Shown here piece after piece: positions 38,401 through 51,575 of a stretch of 64,000 bases of DNA (positions are counted from its first letter, which is position 1; each line of letters starts with the position of its first letter). This stretch comes from Hypomesus transpacificus. Taxonomy: Eukaryota; Chordata; Actinopteri; Osmeriformes; Osmeridae. Made by a program: the position numbers and the translations under genes. Location: the NCBI RefSeq assembly GCF_021917145.1, contig NC_061081.1:2634058-2698057 (forward strand). The letters run 5' to 3'. The notes under the pieces are model-generated. The model was given only the letters and a program-made list of their open reading frames with translations. It did no database searches and was not told where the DNA came from.

Positions 38401-41400
38401 AGATGTGAGGCTGGCTGTGAGACTAGACGTGAGGCTGACTGTGAGACTAGACATGAGGCTGGCCGTGAGACTAGACGTGAGGCTGACTGTGAGACTAGAT
38501 GTGAGGCTGACTGTGAGACTAGACGTGAGGCTGACTGTGAGACTAGATGTGAGGCTGACTGTGAGACTAGATGTTGAGGCTGACTGTGACACTAGATGTG
38601 AGGCTGGCTGTGAGACTAGATGTGAGGCTGACTGTGAGACTAGACGTGATGCTGACTGTGAGACTAGACGTGAGGCTGACTGCTAGATGTGAGGTTGGCT
38701 GTGACACTAGATGTGAGGCTGGCTGTGAGACTAGACGTGAGGCTGACTGTGAGACTAGATGTGAGGCTGGCTGTGACACTAGACGTGAGGCTGACTGTGA
38801 GACTAGACGTGAGGCTGACTGTGAGACTAGACATGAGGCTGGCCGTGAGACTAGACGTGAGGCTGACTGTGAGACTAGATGTGAGGCTGACTGTGAGACT
38901 AGATGTGAGGCTGACTGTGAGACTAGACGTGAGGCTGACTGTGAGACTAGATGTGAGGCTGACTGTGAGACTAGATGTTGAGGCTGACCGTGAGACTAGA
39001 TGTGAGGCTGACCGTGAGACTAGACGTGAGGCTGACTATGAGACTAGACATGAGGCTGACTGTGACACTAGATGTGAGGCTAACCGTGAGACTAGATGTG
39101 AGGCTGACTGTGACACTAGATGTGAGGCTGGCTGTGAGACTAGATGTGAGGCTGACTGTGAGACTAGACGTGAGGCTGACTGTGAGACTAGAAGTGAGGC
39201 TGACTGTGAGACTAGATGTGAGGCTGACTGTGAGACTAGACGTGAGGCTGACTGTGAGACTAGAAGTGAGGCTGACTGTGAGACTAGATGTGAGGCTGAC
39301 TGTGAGACTACAAGTGAGGCTGACTGTGAGACTAGATGTGAGGCTGGCTGTGAGACTAGATGTGAGGCTGGCTGTGAGACTAGACGTGAGGCTGACTGTG
39401 AGACTAGAAGTGAGGCTGACTGTGAGACTAGAAGTGAGGCTGGCCGTGAGACTAGACGTGAGGCTGGCCGTGAGACTAGACGTGAGGCTGACTGTGAGAC
39501 TAGACATGAGGCTGACCGTGACACTAGATGTGAGGCTAACCGTGAGACTAGATGTGAGGCTGACTGTGACACTAGATGTGAGGCTGGCTGTGAGACTAGA
39601 TGTGAGGCTGACTATGAGACTAGACGTGAGGCTGACTGTGAGACTAGACGTGAGGCTGACTGTGAGATGTGAGGCTGACTGTGAGACTAGATGTTGAGGC
39701 TGACCGTGAGACTAGATGTGAGGCTGACCGTGAGACTAGACGTGAGGCTGACTGTGAGACTAGAAGTGAGGCTGGCTGTGAGACTAGATGTGAGGCTGAC
39801 TGTGAGACTAGATGTGAGGCTGACTGTGAGACTACAAGTGAGGCTGACTGTGAGACTAGATGTGAGGCTGGCTGTGAGACTAGATGTGAGGCTGGCTGTG
39901 AGACTAGACGTGAGGCTGACTGTGAGACTAGAAGTGAGGCTGGCCGTGAGACTAGACGTGAGGCTGACTGTGACACTAGACGTGAGGCTGACTGCGAGAC
40001 TAGATGTGAGGCTGACTGTGAGACTAGATGTGAGGCTGACTGTGAGACTAGATGTGAGGCTGGCTGTGACACTAGATGTGAGGCTGACTGTGAGACTAGA
40101 CGTGAGGCTGACTGTGAGACTAGACGTGAGGCTGACTCTGAGACTAGATGTGAGGCTGGCTGTGACACTAGATGTGAGGCTGACCATGAGACTAGACGTG
40201 AGGCTGACTGTGAGACTAGACGTGAGGCTGACTGCGAGACTAGATGTGAGGCTGACTGTGAGACTAGATGTGAGGCTGACTGTGAGACTACAAGTGAGGC
40301 TGACTGTGAGACTAGATGTGAGGCTGGCTGTGAGACTAGATGTGAGGCTGACTGTGAGACTAGACGTGAGGCTGACTGTGAGACTAGATGTGAGGCTGAC
40401 TGTGAGACTAGATGTTGAGGCTGACCGTGAGACTAGATGTGAGGCTGACCGTGAGACTAGACGTGAGGCTGACTATGAGACTAGACATGAGGCTGACTGT
40501 GACACTAGATGTGAGGCTAGCCGTGAGACTGGACGTGTGGCTCACAGTGAGACTAGACGTGAGGCTGACTGTGAGACTAGACGTGAGGCTGACTGTGAGA
40601 CTAGATGTGAGGCTGGCTGTGAGACTAGACGTGAGGCTGACTGTGAGACTAGACATGAGGCTGGCCGTGAGACTAGACGTGAGGCTGACTGTGAGACTAG
40701 ATGTGAGGCTGACTGTGAGACTAGACGTGAGGCTGACTGTGAGACTAGATGTGAGGCTGACTGTGAGACTAGATGTTGAGGCTGACCGTGAGACTAGACG
40801 TGAGGCTGACTGTGAGACTAGAAGTGAGGCTGGCCATGAGACTAGACGTGAGGCTGACTGTGAGACTAGAAGTGAGGCTGACTGTGAGACTAGAAGTGAG
40901 GCTGGCCGTGAGACTAGACGTGAGGCTGACTGTGAGACTAGATGTGAGGCTCGCTGTGAGACTAGACGTGAGGCTGACTGTGAGACTAGACATGAGGCTG
41001 ACCGTGACACTAGATGTGAGGCTAACCGTGAGACTAGATGTGAGGCTGACTGTGACACTAGATGTGAGGCTGGCTGTGAGACTAGATGTGAGGCTGACTG
41101 TGAGACTAGACGTGAGGCTGACTGTGAGATGTGAGGCTGGCTGTGACACTAGATGTGAGGCTGGCTGTGAGACTAGACGTGAGGCTGACTGTGAGACTTG
41201 ACATGAGGCTGGCCGTGAGACTAGATGTGAGGCTGACTGTGAGACTAGACGTGAGGCTGACTGTGAGACTAGATGTGAGGCTGACTGTGAGACTAGATGT
41301 GAGGCTGGCTGTGACACTAGATGTGAGGCTGACCATGAGACTAGACGTGAGGCTGACTGTGACACTAGACGTGAGGCTGACTGCGAGACTAGATGTGAGG

Positions 41401-44400
41401 CTGACTGTGAGACTAGATGTGAGGCTGACTGTGAGACTACAAGTGAGGCTGACTGTGAGACTAGATGTGAGGCTGGCTGTGAGACTAGATGTGAGGCTGA
41501 CTGTGAGACTAGACGTGAGGCTGACTGTGAGACTAGATGTGAGGCTGACTGTGAGACTAGATGTTGAGGCTGACCGTGAGACTAGATGTGAGGCTGACCG
41601 TGAGACTAGACGTGAGGCTGACTATGAGACTAGACATGAGGCTGACTGTGACACTAGATGTGAGGCTAGCCGTGAGACTAGACGTGTGGCTGAATGTGAG
41701 ACTAGACGTGAGGCTGACTGTGAGACTAGACGTGAGGCTGACTGTGAGACTAGACATGAGGCTGTCCGTGACACTAGATGTGAGGCTAACCGTGAGACTA
41801 GATGTGAGGCTGGCTGTGAGACTAGATGTGAGGCTGACTGTGAGACTAGACGTGAGGCTGACTGTGAGACTAGACATGAGGCTGGCCGTGAGACTAGACG
41901 TGAGGCTGACTGTGAGACTAGATGTGAGGCTGACTGTGAGACTAGACGTGAGGCTGACTGTGAGACTAGATGTGAGGCTGACTGTGAGACTAGATGTTGA
42001 GGCTGACCGTGAGACTAGATGTGAGGCTGACCGTGAGACTAGACGTGAGGCTGACTATGAGACTAGACATGAGGCTGGCTGTGACACTAGATGTGAGGCT
42101 GGCTGTGAGACTAGACGTGAGGCTAACTGTGAGACTAGACATGAGGCTGGCCGTGAGACTAGACGTGAGGCTGACTGTGAGACTAGACGTGAGGCTGACT
42201 GTGAGACTAGATGTGAGGCTGACTGTGAGACTAGATGTTGAGGCTGACCGTGAGACTAGACGTGAGGCTGACTATGAGACTAGACATGAGGCTGACTGTG
42301 ACACTAGATGTGAGGCTAACCGTGAGACTAGATGTGAGGCTGACTGTGACACTAGATGTGAGGCTGGCTGTGAGACTAGATGTGAGGCTGACTGTGAGAC
42401 TAGACGTGAGGCTGACTGTGAGACTAGACGTGAGGCTGACTGTGAGACTAGATGTGAGGCTGGCTGTGACACTAGATGTGAGGCTGACCATGAGACTAGA
42501 CGTGAGGCTGACTGTGACACTAGACGTGAGGCTGACTGCGAGACTCGATGTGAGGCTGACTGTGAGACTAGATGTGAGGCTGACTGTGAGACTACAAGTG
42601 AGGCTGACTGTGAGACTAGATGTGAGGCTGGCTGTGAGACTAGATGTGAGGCTGGCCGTGAGACTAGATGTGAGGCTGACTGTGAGACAAGATGTGAGGC
42701 TGACTGTGAAACTAGACGTGAGGCTGACTGTGAGACTAGAAGTGAGGCTGGCCGTGAGACTAGACGTGAGGCTGACTGTGAGACTAGATGTGAGGCTCGC
42801 TGTGAGACTAGACGTGAGGCTGGCTGTGAGACTAGACGTGAGGCTGACTGTGAGACTAGACATGAGGCTGACCGTGAGACTAGACGTGAGGCTGACTGTG
42901 AGACTAGACGTGAGGCTGACTGTGAGACTAGACGTGAGGCTGACTGTGAGACTAGATGTGAGGCTGGCTGTGACACTAGATGTGAGGCTGGCCGTGAGAC
43001 TAGACGTGAGGCTGACTGTGACACTAGACGTGAGGCTGACTGCGAGACTAGATGTGAGGCTGACTGTGAGACTAGATGTGAGGCTGACTGTGAGACTAGA
43101 AGTGAGGCTGACTGTGAGACTAGATGTGAGGCTGGCTGTGAGACTAGATGTGAGGCTGGCTGTGACACTAGATGTGAGGCTGACTGTGAGACTAGATGTG
43201 AGGCTGACTGTGAGACTAGATGTGAGGCTGACTGTGAGACTAGAAGTGAGGCTGACTGTGAGACTAGATGTGAGGCTGGCTGTGAGACTAGATGTGAGGC
43301 TGACTGTGAGACTAGATGTGAGGCTGACTGTGAGACTAGAAGTGAGGCTGACTGTGAGACTAGATGTGAGGCTGGCTGTGACACTAGATGTGAGGCTGAC
43401 CGTGAGACTAGACGTGAGGCTGACTGTGACACTAGACGTGAGGCTGACTGCGAGACTAGATGTGAGGCTGACTGTGAGACTAGATGTGAGGCTGACTGTG
43501 AGACTAGAAGTGAGGCTGACTGTGAGACTAGATGTGAGGCTGACTGTGAGACTAGAAGTGAGGCTGGCCGTGAGACTAGATGTTGAGGCTGACCGTGAGA
43601 CTAGCTGTGAGGCTGACCGTGAGACTAGACGTGAGGCTGACTATGAGACTAGACATGAGGCTGACTGTGACACTAGATATGAGGCTAACCGTGAGACTAG
43701 ATGTGAGGCTGACTGTGACACTAGATGTGAGGCTGGCTGTGAGACTAGATGTGAGGCTGACTGTGAGACTAGACGTGAGGCTGACTGTGAGACTAGATGT
43801 GAGGCTGGCTGTGACACTAGATGTGAGGCTGGCTGTGAGACTAGACGTGAGGCTGACTGTGAGACTAGACATGAGGCTGGCCGTGAGACTAGACGTGAGG
43901 CTGACTGTGAGACTAGATGTGAGGCTGACTGTGAGACTAGACGTGAGGCTGACTGTGAGACTAGATGTGAGGCTGACTGTGAGACTAGATGTTGAGGCTG
44001 ACCGTGAGACTAGATGTGAGGCTGACCGTGAGACTAGACGTGAGGCTGACTATGAGACTAGACATGAGGCTGACCGTGACACTAGATGTGAGGCTAACCG
44101 TGAGACTAGATGTGAAGCTGACTGTGACACTAGATGTGAGGCTGGCTGTGAGACTAGATGTGAGGCTGACTGTGAGACTAGACGTGAGGCTGACTGTGAG
44201 ACTAGACGTGAGGCTGACTGTGAGACTAGATGTGAGGCTGGCTGTGACACTAGATGTGAGGCTGACCATGAGACTAGACGTGAGGCTGACTGTGACACTA
44301 GACGTGAGGCTGACTGCGAGACTAGATGTGAGGCTGACTGTGAGACTAGATGTGAGGCTGACTGTGAGACTACAAGTGAGGCTGACTGTGAGACTAGATG

Positions 44401-44830
44401 TGAGGCTGGCTGTGAGACTAGATGTGAGGCTGGCTGTGAGACTAGACGTGAGGCTGACTGTGAGACTAGAAGTGAGGCTGACTGTGAGACTAGAAGTGAG
44501 GCTGGCCGTGAGACTAGACGTGAGGCTGACTGTGACACTAGACGTGAGGCTGACTGCGAGACTAGATGTGAGGCTGACTGTGAGACTAGATGTGAGGCTG
44601 ACTGTGAGACTAGAAGTGAGGCTGACTGTGAGACTAGATGTGAGGCTGACTGTGAGACTAGAAGTGAGGCTGGCCGTGAGACTAGACGTGAGGCTGACTG
44701 TGAGACTAGATGTGAGGCTGGCTGTGAGACTAGACGTGAGGCTGGCTGTGAGACTAGACGTGAGGCTGACTCTGAGACTAGACATGAGGCTGACCGTGAG
44801 ACTAGATGTGAGGCTGGCTGTGAGGCTGGC
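26414..44830. repeat. Giant 24-bp minisatellite array, about 767 units
   Basis: An 18.4-kb head-to-tail array on the plus strand. The consensus unit is two related 12-base halves, GTGAGGCTGACT then GTGAGACTAGAY. Frequent variants: GGCTGGCT, GGCTGGCCG, GGCTGACCG, GGCTAACCG and GGCTCGCT in the first half; GTGACACTAGAT, GACTAGAAG, GACTACAAG and GACTAGACAT in the second. Because 24 is a multiple of 3 and most variants lack stop codons, long open frames arise in several frames on both strands (for example 32992-37548 plus and 32979-37472 minus). Their repetitive composition (RLTVRLDV, CETRCEAD, SLTVSLTS, SASHLVSQ) shows they are by-products. Units with +1 or -5 bases break these frames. Nested higher-order repeats are described in the findings. 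The array ends at 44830 with a short 'gaggctggctgtgaggctgg' tail. Confidence 0.97.
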
Positions 44831-45605
44831 TACTGTGTCTTATAGTTCGACAATCCTAATGATCCGCGAGGCCATGTCCCCAGCTTAGCAGAGGCTGAGG
44901 AGCTACATCTCTGGCAGACACAGTCTTAGGCTGCTGTGCCTGTTTCATTTGTTCTGGGCTACGCCTCCTCCTGGTTGGGGTCGTCTGCACTGCTCTCTTC
45001 AGATAATCTGCCAAGTCTTATGAGCTTGTGTTTTGTCTGCAACAAATGTCTCACTCTCTTCTCCTCTCCTCTTTTCTTATGCTCTCTACTCTTTCTGTAA
45101 CCTCTCCTCTTTTCTTCTGCTCTCTCCCTTTTTCTATAACCTCCTCTCCTCATCTCTCAACTCCTCCCCTCTCTAGGTGCTGTCCTGAGAGTTAGCAGGT
45201 TGACATGATGAGCAGCTTCTTCTTCACCTGAGCCCCTTCCATCAGCAACCTGACACCACACCCCAGCAGACACACACCTCATTAACACAAACACGCACAC
45301 TGCACACGCAGACACGGCGGTCTGTCACACACCTCACACCCAAACCACATTTTTAAAACAAAGCACACAGTCTGACACATCCTTTTACACCCTACATCTT
45401 GGCAGGTCGCACACACAAGCAGTCCAGATGGTCACAGTCCAGTTATCCAGGCTAGCCTGTCACCTGAAACGAATGGGTCATTAGCTTTCTATGGCTCCCT
45501 CAGCTCCCTGAACAGTGCTACTAGGTAGAGAACCCCCTCTAGTCTGGGTCACAGGAAGCTACATTCTACTTACCCTCTGCTGAACACCCTCGGCAGACAC
45601 TGTAG

Positions 45606-45631
45606 TGAGAGAGAGGGGGAGAAAGAGAGAG

Positions 45632-45662
<31 letters not shown>

Positions 45663-45676
45663 GAGAGATAGAAAGA

Positions 45677-45742
<66 letters not shown>

Positions 45743-45745
45743 AAG
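45606..45745. repeat. (GA)n microsatellite
   Basis: About 140 bases of gaga repeats with occasional aaag and gata interruptions. Yields Ser-Leu and Arg-Glu frames on both strands. Confidence 0.95.
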
Positions 45746-48700
45746 AAAGAAAGAGCATCGTGCATAGAGTCTGTGAGCAGAACACAGAGGGAAGGAAAGA
45801 CAGAGGACTAAAGGTTCGGTTCACTCGTGTGTCAGCCAGTCCACACGACGCACAAAAAATGTATCTCCATTTCTCTTCCTCCCGGTGTCTGTCCTCCCTC
45901 ACCTGTGTCCCCGTCCCTTCTTTCAACTTGTGTCTATTTCTGTCGGTGTCCTCCCTCCTTTCTGCCTGTCTGTTGTGCTGACACTCTCACTCCAGAGCTC
46001 TGTCCTCGACTGACCCGAGCCATCTTCATTACAACCATATCTATGTTGTACACATGTAGGGTCCAACCCAGCTGTTTTTGAGTCAACTCCCATATTGCTT
46101 GATTGTGCTTTTGTGGTATTATTTGCCATCATCCTGACGTTTTCCACATCATGACTTTCTCTGCCAGGATTGCAGTTTATCTAACGTCACCACAAATCCC
46201 ACAGCTGCCCACCGTTTCTGCTCTCCAGGTTGGTGTAAAGCCAGCAAACTGATTTGTCGTTGTGTAATTCAGTCAGTCTAGGTTACAGGTGAAAGTGTCC
46301 GATGTTGCAGGATAAAGAGTCATCCCATAGATAAAGTGAGGTTTATCTCCATTGTCAACAATAGAGCCAACAATCAATCAAGATTACAAATATAAAGACG
46401 GGACAGGGAGGACTGAGAAAGGGGAGAGGAGAAGAGTGAGAAGAAGGAAAAGAAGGGAGAACAGGAGCAGAGAAAAAAAGGAGAACAGAGGAGTCGGTCA
46501 TGATGCACCATAGGGCAACCGGTGACAGAACACTACTGCCCCCTTCTGGTGGAGGTCTAAACTGATGTGAGGCAACACTGTGTGGAGGGCTCAACTCAGA
46601 TCTAATCAAAGGTTTTTCCGAAGCTCAGGCTGCAGACCACGCCTGTTTCTTTTCCCTCTCCGTTTTCCTCCTCTTATACTGCTGATGGTACTTTCAGCCC
46701 ACGATGTTATTATTTCACGCTTTCTCTCTTTCTCTCTCAAAAATCAACGAAAGATTGACAGACACTTGTTTCAATCATTTCTACGCACAAATCCAAACAA
46801 TGGATTATCATGCCTTCTTTTCCGTGTAGTATATTTTCATGAATTAGTAATGCTTATGTAGCAATACCATGATTGAAAATATTGGATTTTGCTTTATAAT
46901 TGCTATATGGTCTAGCAATGTGAGATGAAAATGAACATTATATTCACTCAACCCCATACAGTCATCTGCTAATTGCACTGTGAACATCGAGATGAAATGG
47001 ATGCACATACATCTGGTGGGAACATTCTTAGCAGGTTCCTTCTATATTTGGAACTGAGTCCTGAAATATAACATTCTCACTCTCAGCCCTGAAATTTCCC
47101 ATGTGGGGGAAAAGCGAGCGAGAGAGAGAGAGAGACGGAGAGAGAGAGGGGTGCTCGGATATCTCCTGTAGTCTACCTGAGGCAAGCTAGTCTCCTAGCA
47201 ACCACGGAAAGGCATGACTTCAACTGAAAAAATAGCAGTCTTACACATCGGCATCCAATGATACTCAAGAGGACAGTGTACTGCAATTCAAAAGTAAGAC
47301 TCCTGTCAGACTTTAGCAAACTTTTGCTAAAGATTTTAAAGTGTGTGTTGCTCTGTTACACAGACATATCTTTTGTGTCAGGTTTCTGGCTCCCGAGTGC
47401 TAACCCAGGATGAATTGGATTTCTAATTATTACATGTGATAGTGCACTAGACCCTACTCGTCTGCTGCTAAACACTATCATGCCTCCGTCCAAGGGAAAC
47501 CGATGTGGAAGTAGCAAGGCAAAACAGGAAATTGAACTGTCAAATCGCGCATGGTGGCCACTGTCTGCGCCCTAAAACCTTTTGCACTCAGCACTCACTA
47601 CCTTTCTTCCGTCCCAAATTCTCTTGCATACTTTTCTTTCCCTCTCTTTTCCTCCCCCCCTCTCTCCACCTCTCTCTCTCTCTCTCACCAGCTGATTCCC
47701 AAAATAATGGCGTTAGGACGGGGTGCTTTGTCAAATGCAAATACAGCAGAGACTTTGACTGCCCCTGCATACAGTGTTCTTGTTTTACATGCCATTCACA
47801 TCTTTATCAATTCCTCTTTCTGTTTTTCGGTCTTCTTCAAAACAGAAATAGCCAGGTGTTCAGGAGCTTCCATTTTTACTCTGGGTGCAGATGGTGTGAA
47901 ATGTGCGAGGGGTATAAATAGCTCGCATGCAAAGCTCCTCTCCTCTTAAGTCAATGTTTATTTGATGTCCTCCCCAGTACCCGTGCGCTATCTTTTGAAC
48001 CTTAAAGCATGCAACTTTTACACTCGAGAGCGCACGACCCACAAGATGTAGACGTTTAACAGTCATGCTTTGCAGCAGTGGAGTTTCACACAAGCGCTAG
48101 CACACAAACAGCACTGAATCAATCAGGGAATTAACAACTGTCTGGATGTCAAACGTTCCTCTGTCTTATGAAAGCATTTTTTCATTGTCAGAGTCTATGA
48201 GTGAACATTAAGAACTCAAGGTGGTCCAAGCACAAGAAGATGGTAGCATTCCAATTGTTTGTTCATATTCCAACCAGAACACATAAAACTAGGGCTGCAG
48301 TCCTTGATCTAATGGAAGGTTTTGTTGACAGGATATTGTATGTCAAACGACGGTTCAGGTGGTTCAGTTGAGTCACGTCAGTTTAGGATTCATCTCTTTC
48401 AGCCTAACAGACAAGGACTAACCTATGGGGAAGGGTTTGCAGTCATGTTCAAAGACTAAAATGTGTTTCCCCCAAAGTTCTGTTTCTGAATAAAAGAGAG
48501 TAGGCTTACCAAGTGCACGACTGAAAAGCCTTTTCAAAGCTGTGTCACCGCAGAAATCACTCAACACTCCTCACTACCATGTTCCTCTCAGACCCACACC
48601 AAGTGCACACAACACAGGCGCTCACCGATGCATTCACACACTTTTACAGACACAAGTGCTTGGCAACACACAACACATACTTTCTCTCGCACACACACAC

Positions 48701-51474
48701 ACACACACCATTAGACACGCTGTTGACACATTCAATCACACACCCAATCCCTCACATTTGAACACAGAACAGCTTGCACACACATCAGTCCATCCTTTCA
48801 CACTCAGCCATTCATTCTCTCACTCATCCTCTCATTACTGTAAACCTCTCTCTCTCTCTATCAATCCAGCTCAGCTCCTCCTGTGACATGCATATTTTAT
48901 AGACAACCTTTCATTCCAATTCCAGCCTGGAACCCCAAGGGTGCATTCTGGGTAAAAGTCAGATCGACGAGGCAAACATTTTCCTCCCAGCTGCCAAGAA
49001 CTCAACAGGATACAGATTAAGCTTTCATCTATGTTAATGTTAGCATTTACACTATCTTACAGACGTATACGGCCGGTTATACAAGTAAAATGTCACCTAA
49101 AGATAAAGTAAATACCACAACAGAAAATCTGATTTTAGGTATTGACCCAAAGACCCCAATCAAGAATAGCAACAAAGAATTGCCGAATGATGGGTATGCA
49201 GTGGAATAAAGCGAAAATAACAAGTCGATTACCATTTAGTTTTTGCCTCGGAGGAGATCAAGGAGCTAATTTGGAGAATTTTCTATCAACCAGGACTCTC
49301 CCGGGTTGTTTCAGAGAGAGGAGCCCAGTCTCTTGTGGTCGGGAAATGAAATCACAAAGTCAAGGACAAGAAGCTTCAATGGCAGCATTGTTCTGCTGCA
49401 AAGTCTATATTTATTTTTCTACAAATGTAACAACCGCTGGAATAACTTTCCGTCTTTAACGTCAACCTTTCCATCATTTGACATCCCTCCCTTCTCTCCC
49501 TCCATCCGACTCCTCTCCTTCATTTCACCTCTCGCTTTTTGGTTTCTTATTGTCTCTTTCATTTGAGAGAATCACTCTTCCACTCTTTCGTGCTTCCTTC
49601 TCCTATCGTACCTTCCCCTTTGTTTTCGTCTGCGTGTTTTTTTTTCTAAGCTGAATGAACAGAAAGAACGTGAAAAGGTTCATGAGGTTGAAATGGACTG
49701 TCTGATGCATCTATGACGCTGGAACCCCTCCAGAAAATGTACCAGAAAGACACCTAATAAGAATGGGAATGGTGAATAGTAAGCTTTGCCCCCCCCTCCC
49801 CTTATCCTCAGCTGTGAGGGGTAAAACGGGCGGCACAGACTGACTCTCCAGAGCGTTTCAGGTCTCCTGCTCTGTTTTCCTGGGTCCCACGGGCAGACAC
49901 GTGGATCATCCATGACATCATCCCGCCTCCATCCTCTAACAAGCTGCTGTGTTCCTGGGGGTGGCCCCAGGGGACAGGGGTTGCTAGGGAAACACATGGG
50001 ACATATAGGGGACATGGGGCTTTGGGGAATTCCGTTTTCCAGATTCTGAAACTGACAAACACTCCCCATGCCCCTGGAGGCTGGCTTCAATAAGACCCTC
50101 AGGAGTGGAAGACCAGTTTTTCTCCTAACCCTCCATCAAACACCTTTTGATTGGTTTCTTGACAGGAGATGATGTCATCGCGCATAGCCATAGCAGACGT
50201 CTTTGCTATTGACTAGCACTCTTTACACGGCATCATGAAAATGTGCGCACAAACTCTGCGTTCAGTTTGCGATGAGTGCTCTTGAGTGCGTCATCGATCG
50301 CAAAGCTAAGTGCTTTTGACATTCTCTGTTAATGGGAAATAATGCAAATAACTCAAACAAGTTATTTCGCATCCAAACGGCAGAGTCCTGGAGAAACTCC
50401 AAAGGAAGATCATCACCATGTGACCTCTGTCGAAAACACATCAATTAAAAATTGATAATGAACTTGAAACTAATATGAAGGCCATTTCTCTTTCCCTCTC
50501 TCTTTTTCTCTCTCTGGAATAGTTCATTACCAGACAAAAATTGCCTCAAGGACAGTTGGACCCACCAGCAACCTGCTGAAAGAGAAATTAAACACATTTT
50601 TTTCCTTCAATCAATATCAAACTGTGAGGAGAATAGAGGGCAGTGGGGGTGAGGGAAGGATACATGATGACATGACATCATCCTCAAAGCTTGCCGGGCC
50701 AGGGGAGGTCGCTGACTCACCGGGGCCTGTTCCCTGCAAACTTTGGCCAAACACACCAGAACGCTAAATCAGCCCTTCTCACATCTGTCTTGGAATGACC
50801 TACAGAGAGCGAACAGAAATTACTGTCGGTAGTTAATTAATTCACCAACGGACGTTGCTACTCAAGGACGTCCTTGTCAACACTGAAAAATAACACTTCC
50901 AGAGGGATAGGCATTTTTTTCAGTAATATTTGCATCGGCTATCAATCAAAACCTTAACTAAACAAACACATACATCTTTAAGATGTCGCAGTTTATATCC
51001 ATCCTGTACTGGAGAACACACCTAATTGCTTGAGCTTTCAATAGCGTAATGCTTCTTCAAGCATTACAGCATTACTAGCATCCATATATCATGAAAGGTT
51101 TTGAGAGAGAGGCCCTGTCAGTCTTGGGGCCTTCAAAGTAGCTCTACTCCAGTTTCCCTCTATCTGGTCCTCATCTACAGGTCTGAATGTAACATAATAT
51201 GCCATGTGATTACAGTCTTGGTGCCGTAATGACTGTCGAGTGATCTGGTGTTAGGTGTGTGGGGAGGGAGGAGATGCACACAAGAACCGCGAGGCCACAT
51301 CTTGAGTTTCGTACCGCGACCTTGAACTTCTGCCCTGATGTGGCTCCAGGTACCTGCCCCGACGTGGCTCAAGGTACCTGCCCCCTGCTGTGCTTCCAGC
51401 TCGCTTCTGCCGCTTTGCTCCAGCCGACCCTGCTTCTCTCTCCAATCTCTCTTTCCTCTCACACCATGTCTGAC

Positions 51475-51575
51475 CTCTCTCTCTCTCTCTGTTTCTCTCT
51501 CTCTGTTTCTCTCTCTCTGTTTCTCTCTCTCTGTTTCTCTCTCTGTTTCTCTCTCTGTTTCTCTCTCTGTTTCTC
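51475..51575. repeat. (CTCTCTCTGTTT)n minisatellite
   Basis: Seven or eight head-to-tail copies of ctctctctgttt, shortening to ctctctgttt in the second half of the array. Confidence 0.95.

Noticed and set aside
26414..44830. CRISPR-like appearance (regular short repeats over many kilobases)
   Set aside because: There are no unique spacers; the units are contiguous. The context is a vertebrate genome and no cas genes are present.
26720..44888. Very long open frames (up to about 1,500 codons) on both strands encoding RLTVRLDV, CETRCEAD, SLTVSLTS or SASHLVSQ repeats, superficially like a novel repeat-protein family
   Set aside because: They coincide with a 24-bp tandem array whose period is a multiple of 3. 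Several frames on both strands are open at once, no initiation context, splice signal or unique domain exists, and single-base unit variants terminate them at random.
44959..45153. 64-codon minus-strand frame ending GRLSEESSADDPNQEEA, considered as a RAPGEF1 exon
   Set aside because: It does not match the RAPGEF1 sequence I know, lacks convincing splice sites, and its N-terminal half is (GA)-rich low complexity.
47190..47205. X-box-like motif (gtctcctagcaacc) that could bind RFX factors
   Set aside because: Only the right half-site matches well, no gene start is nearby, and such motifs occur by chance.
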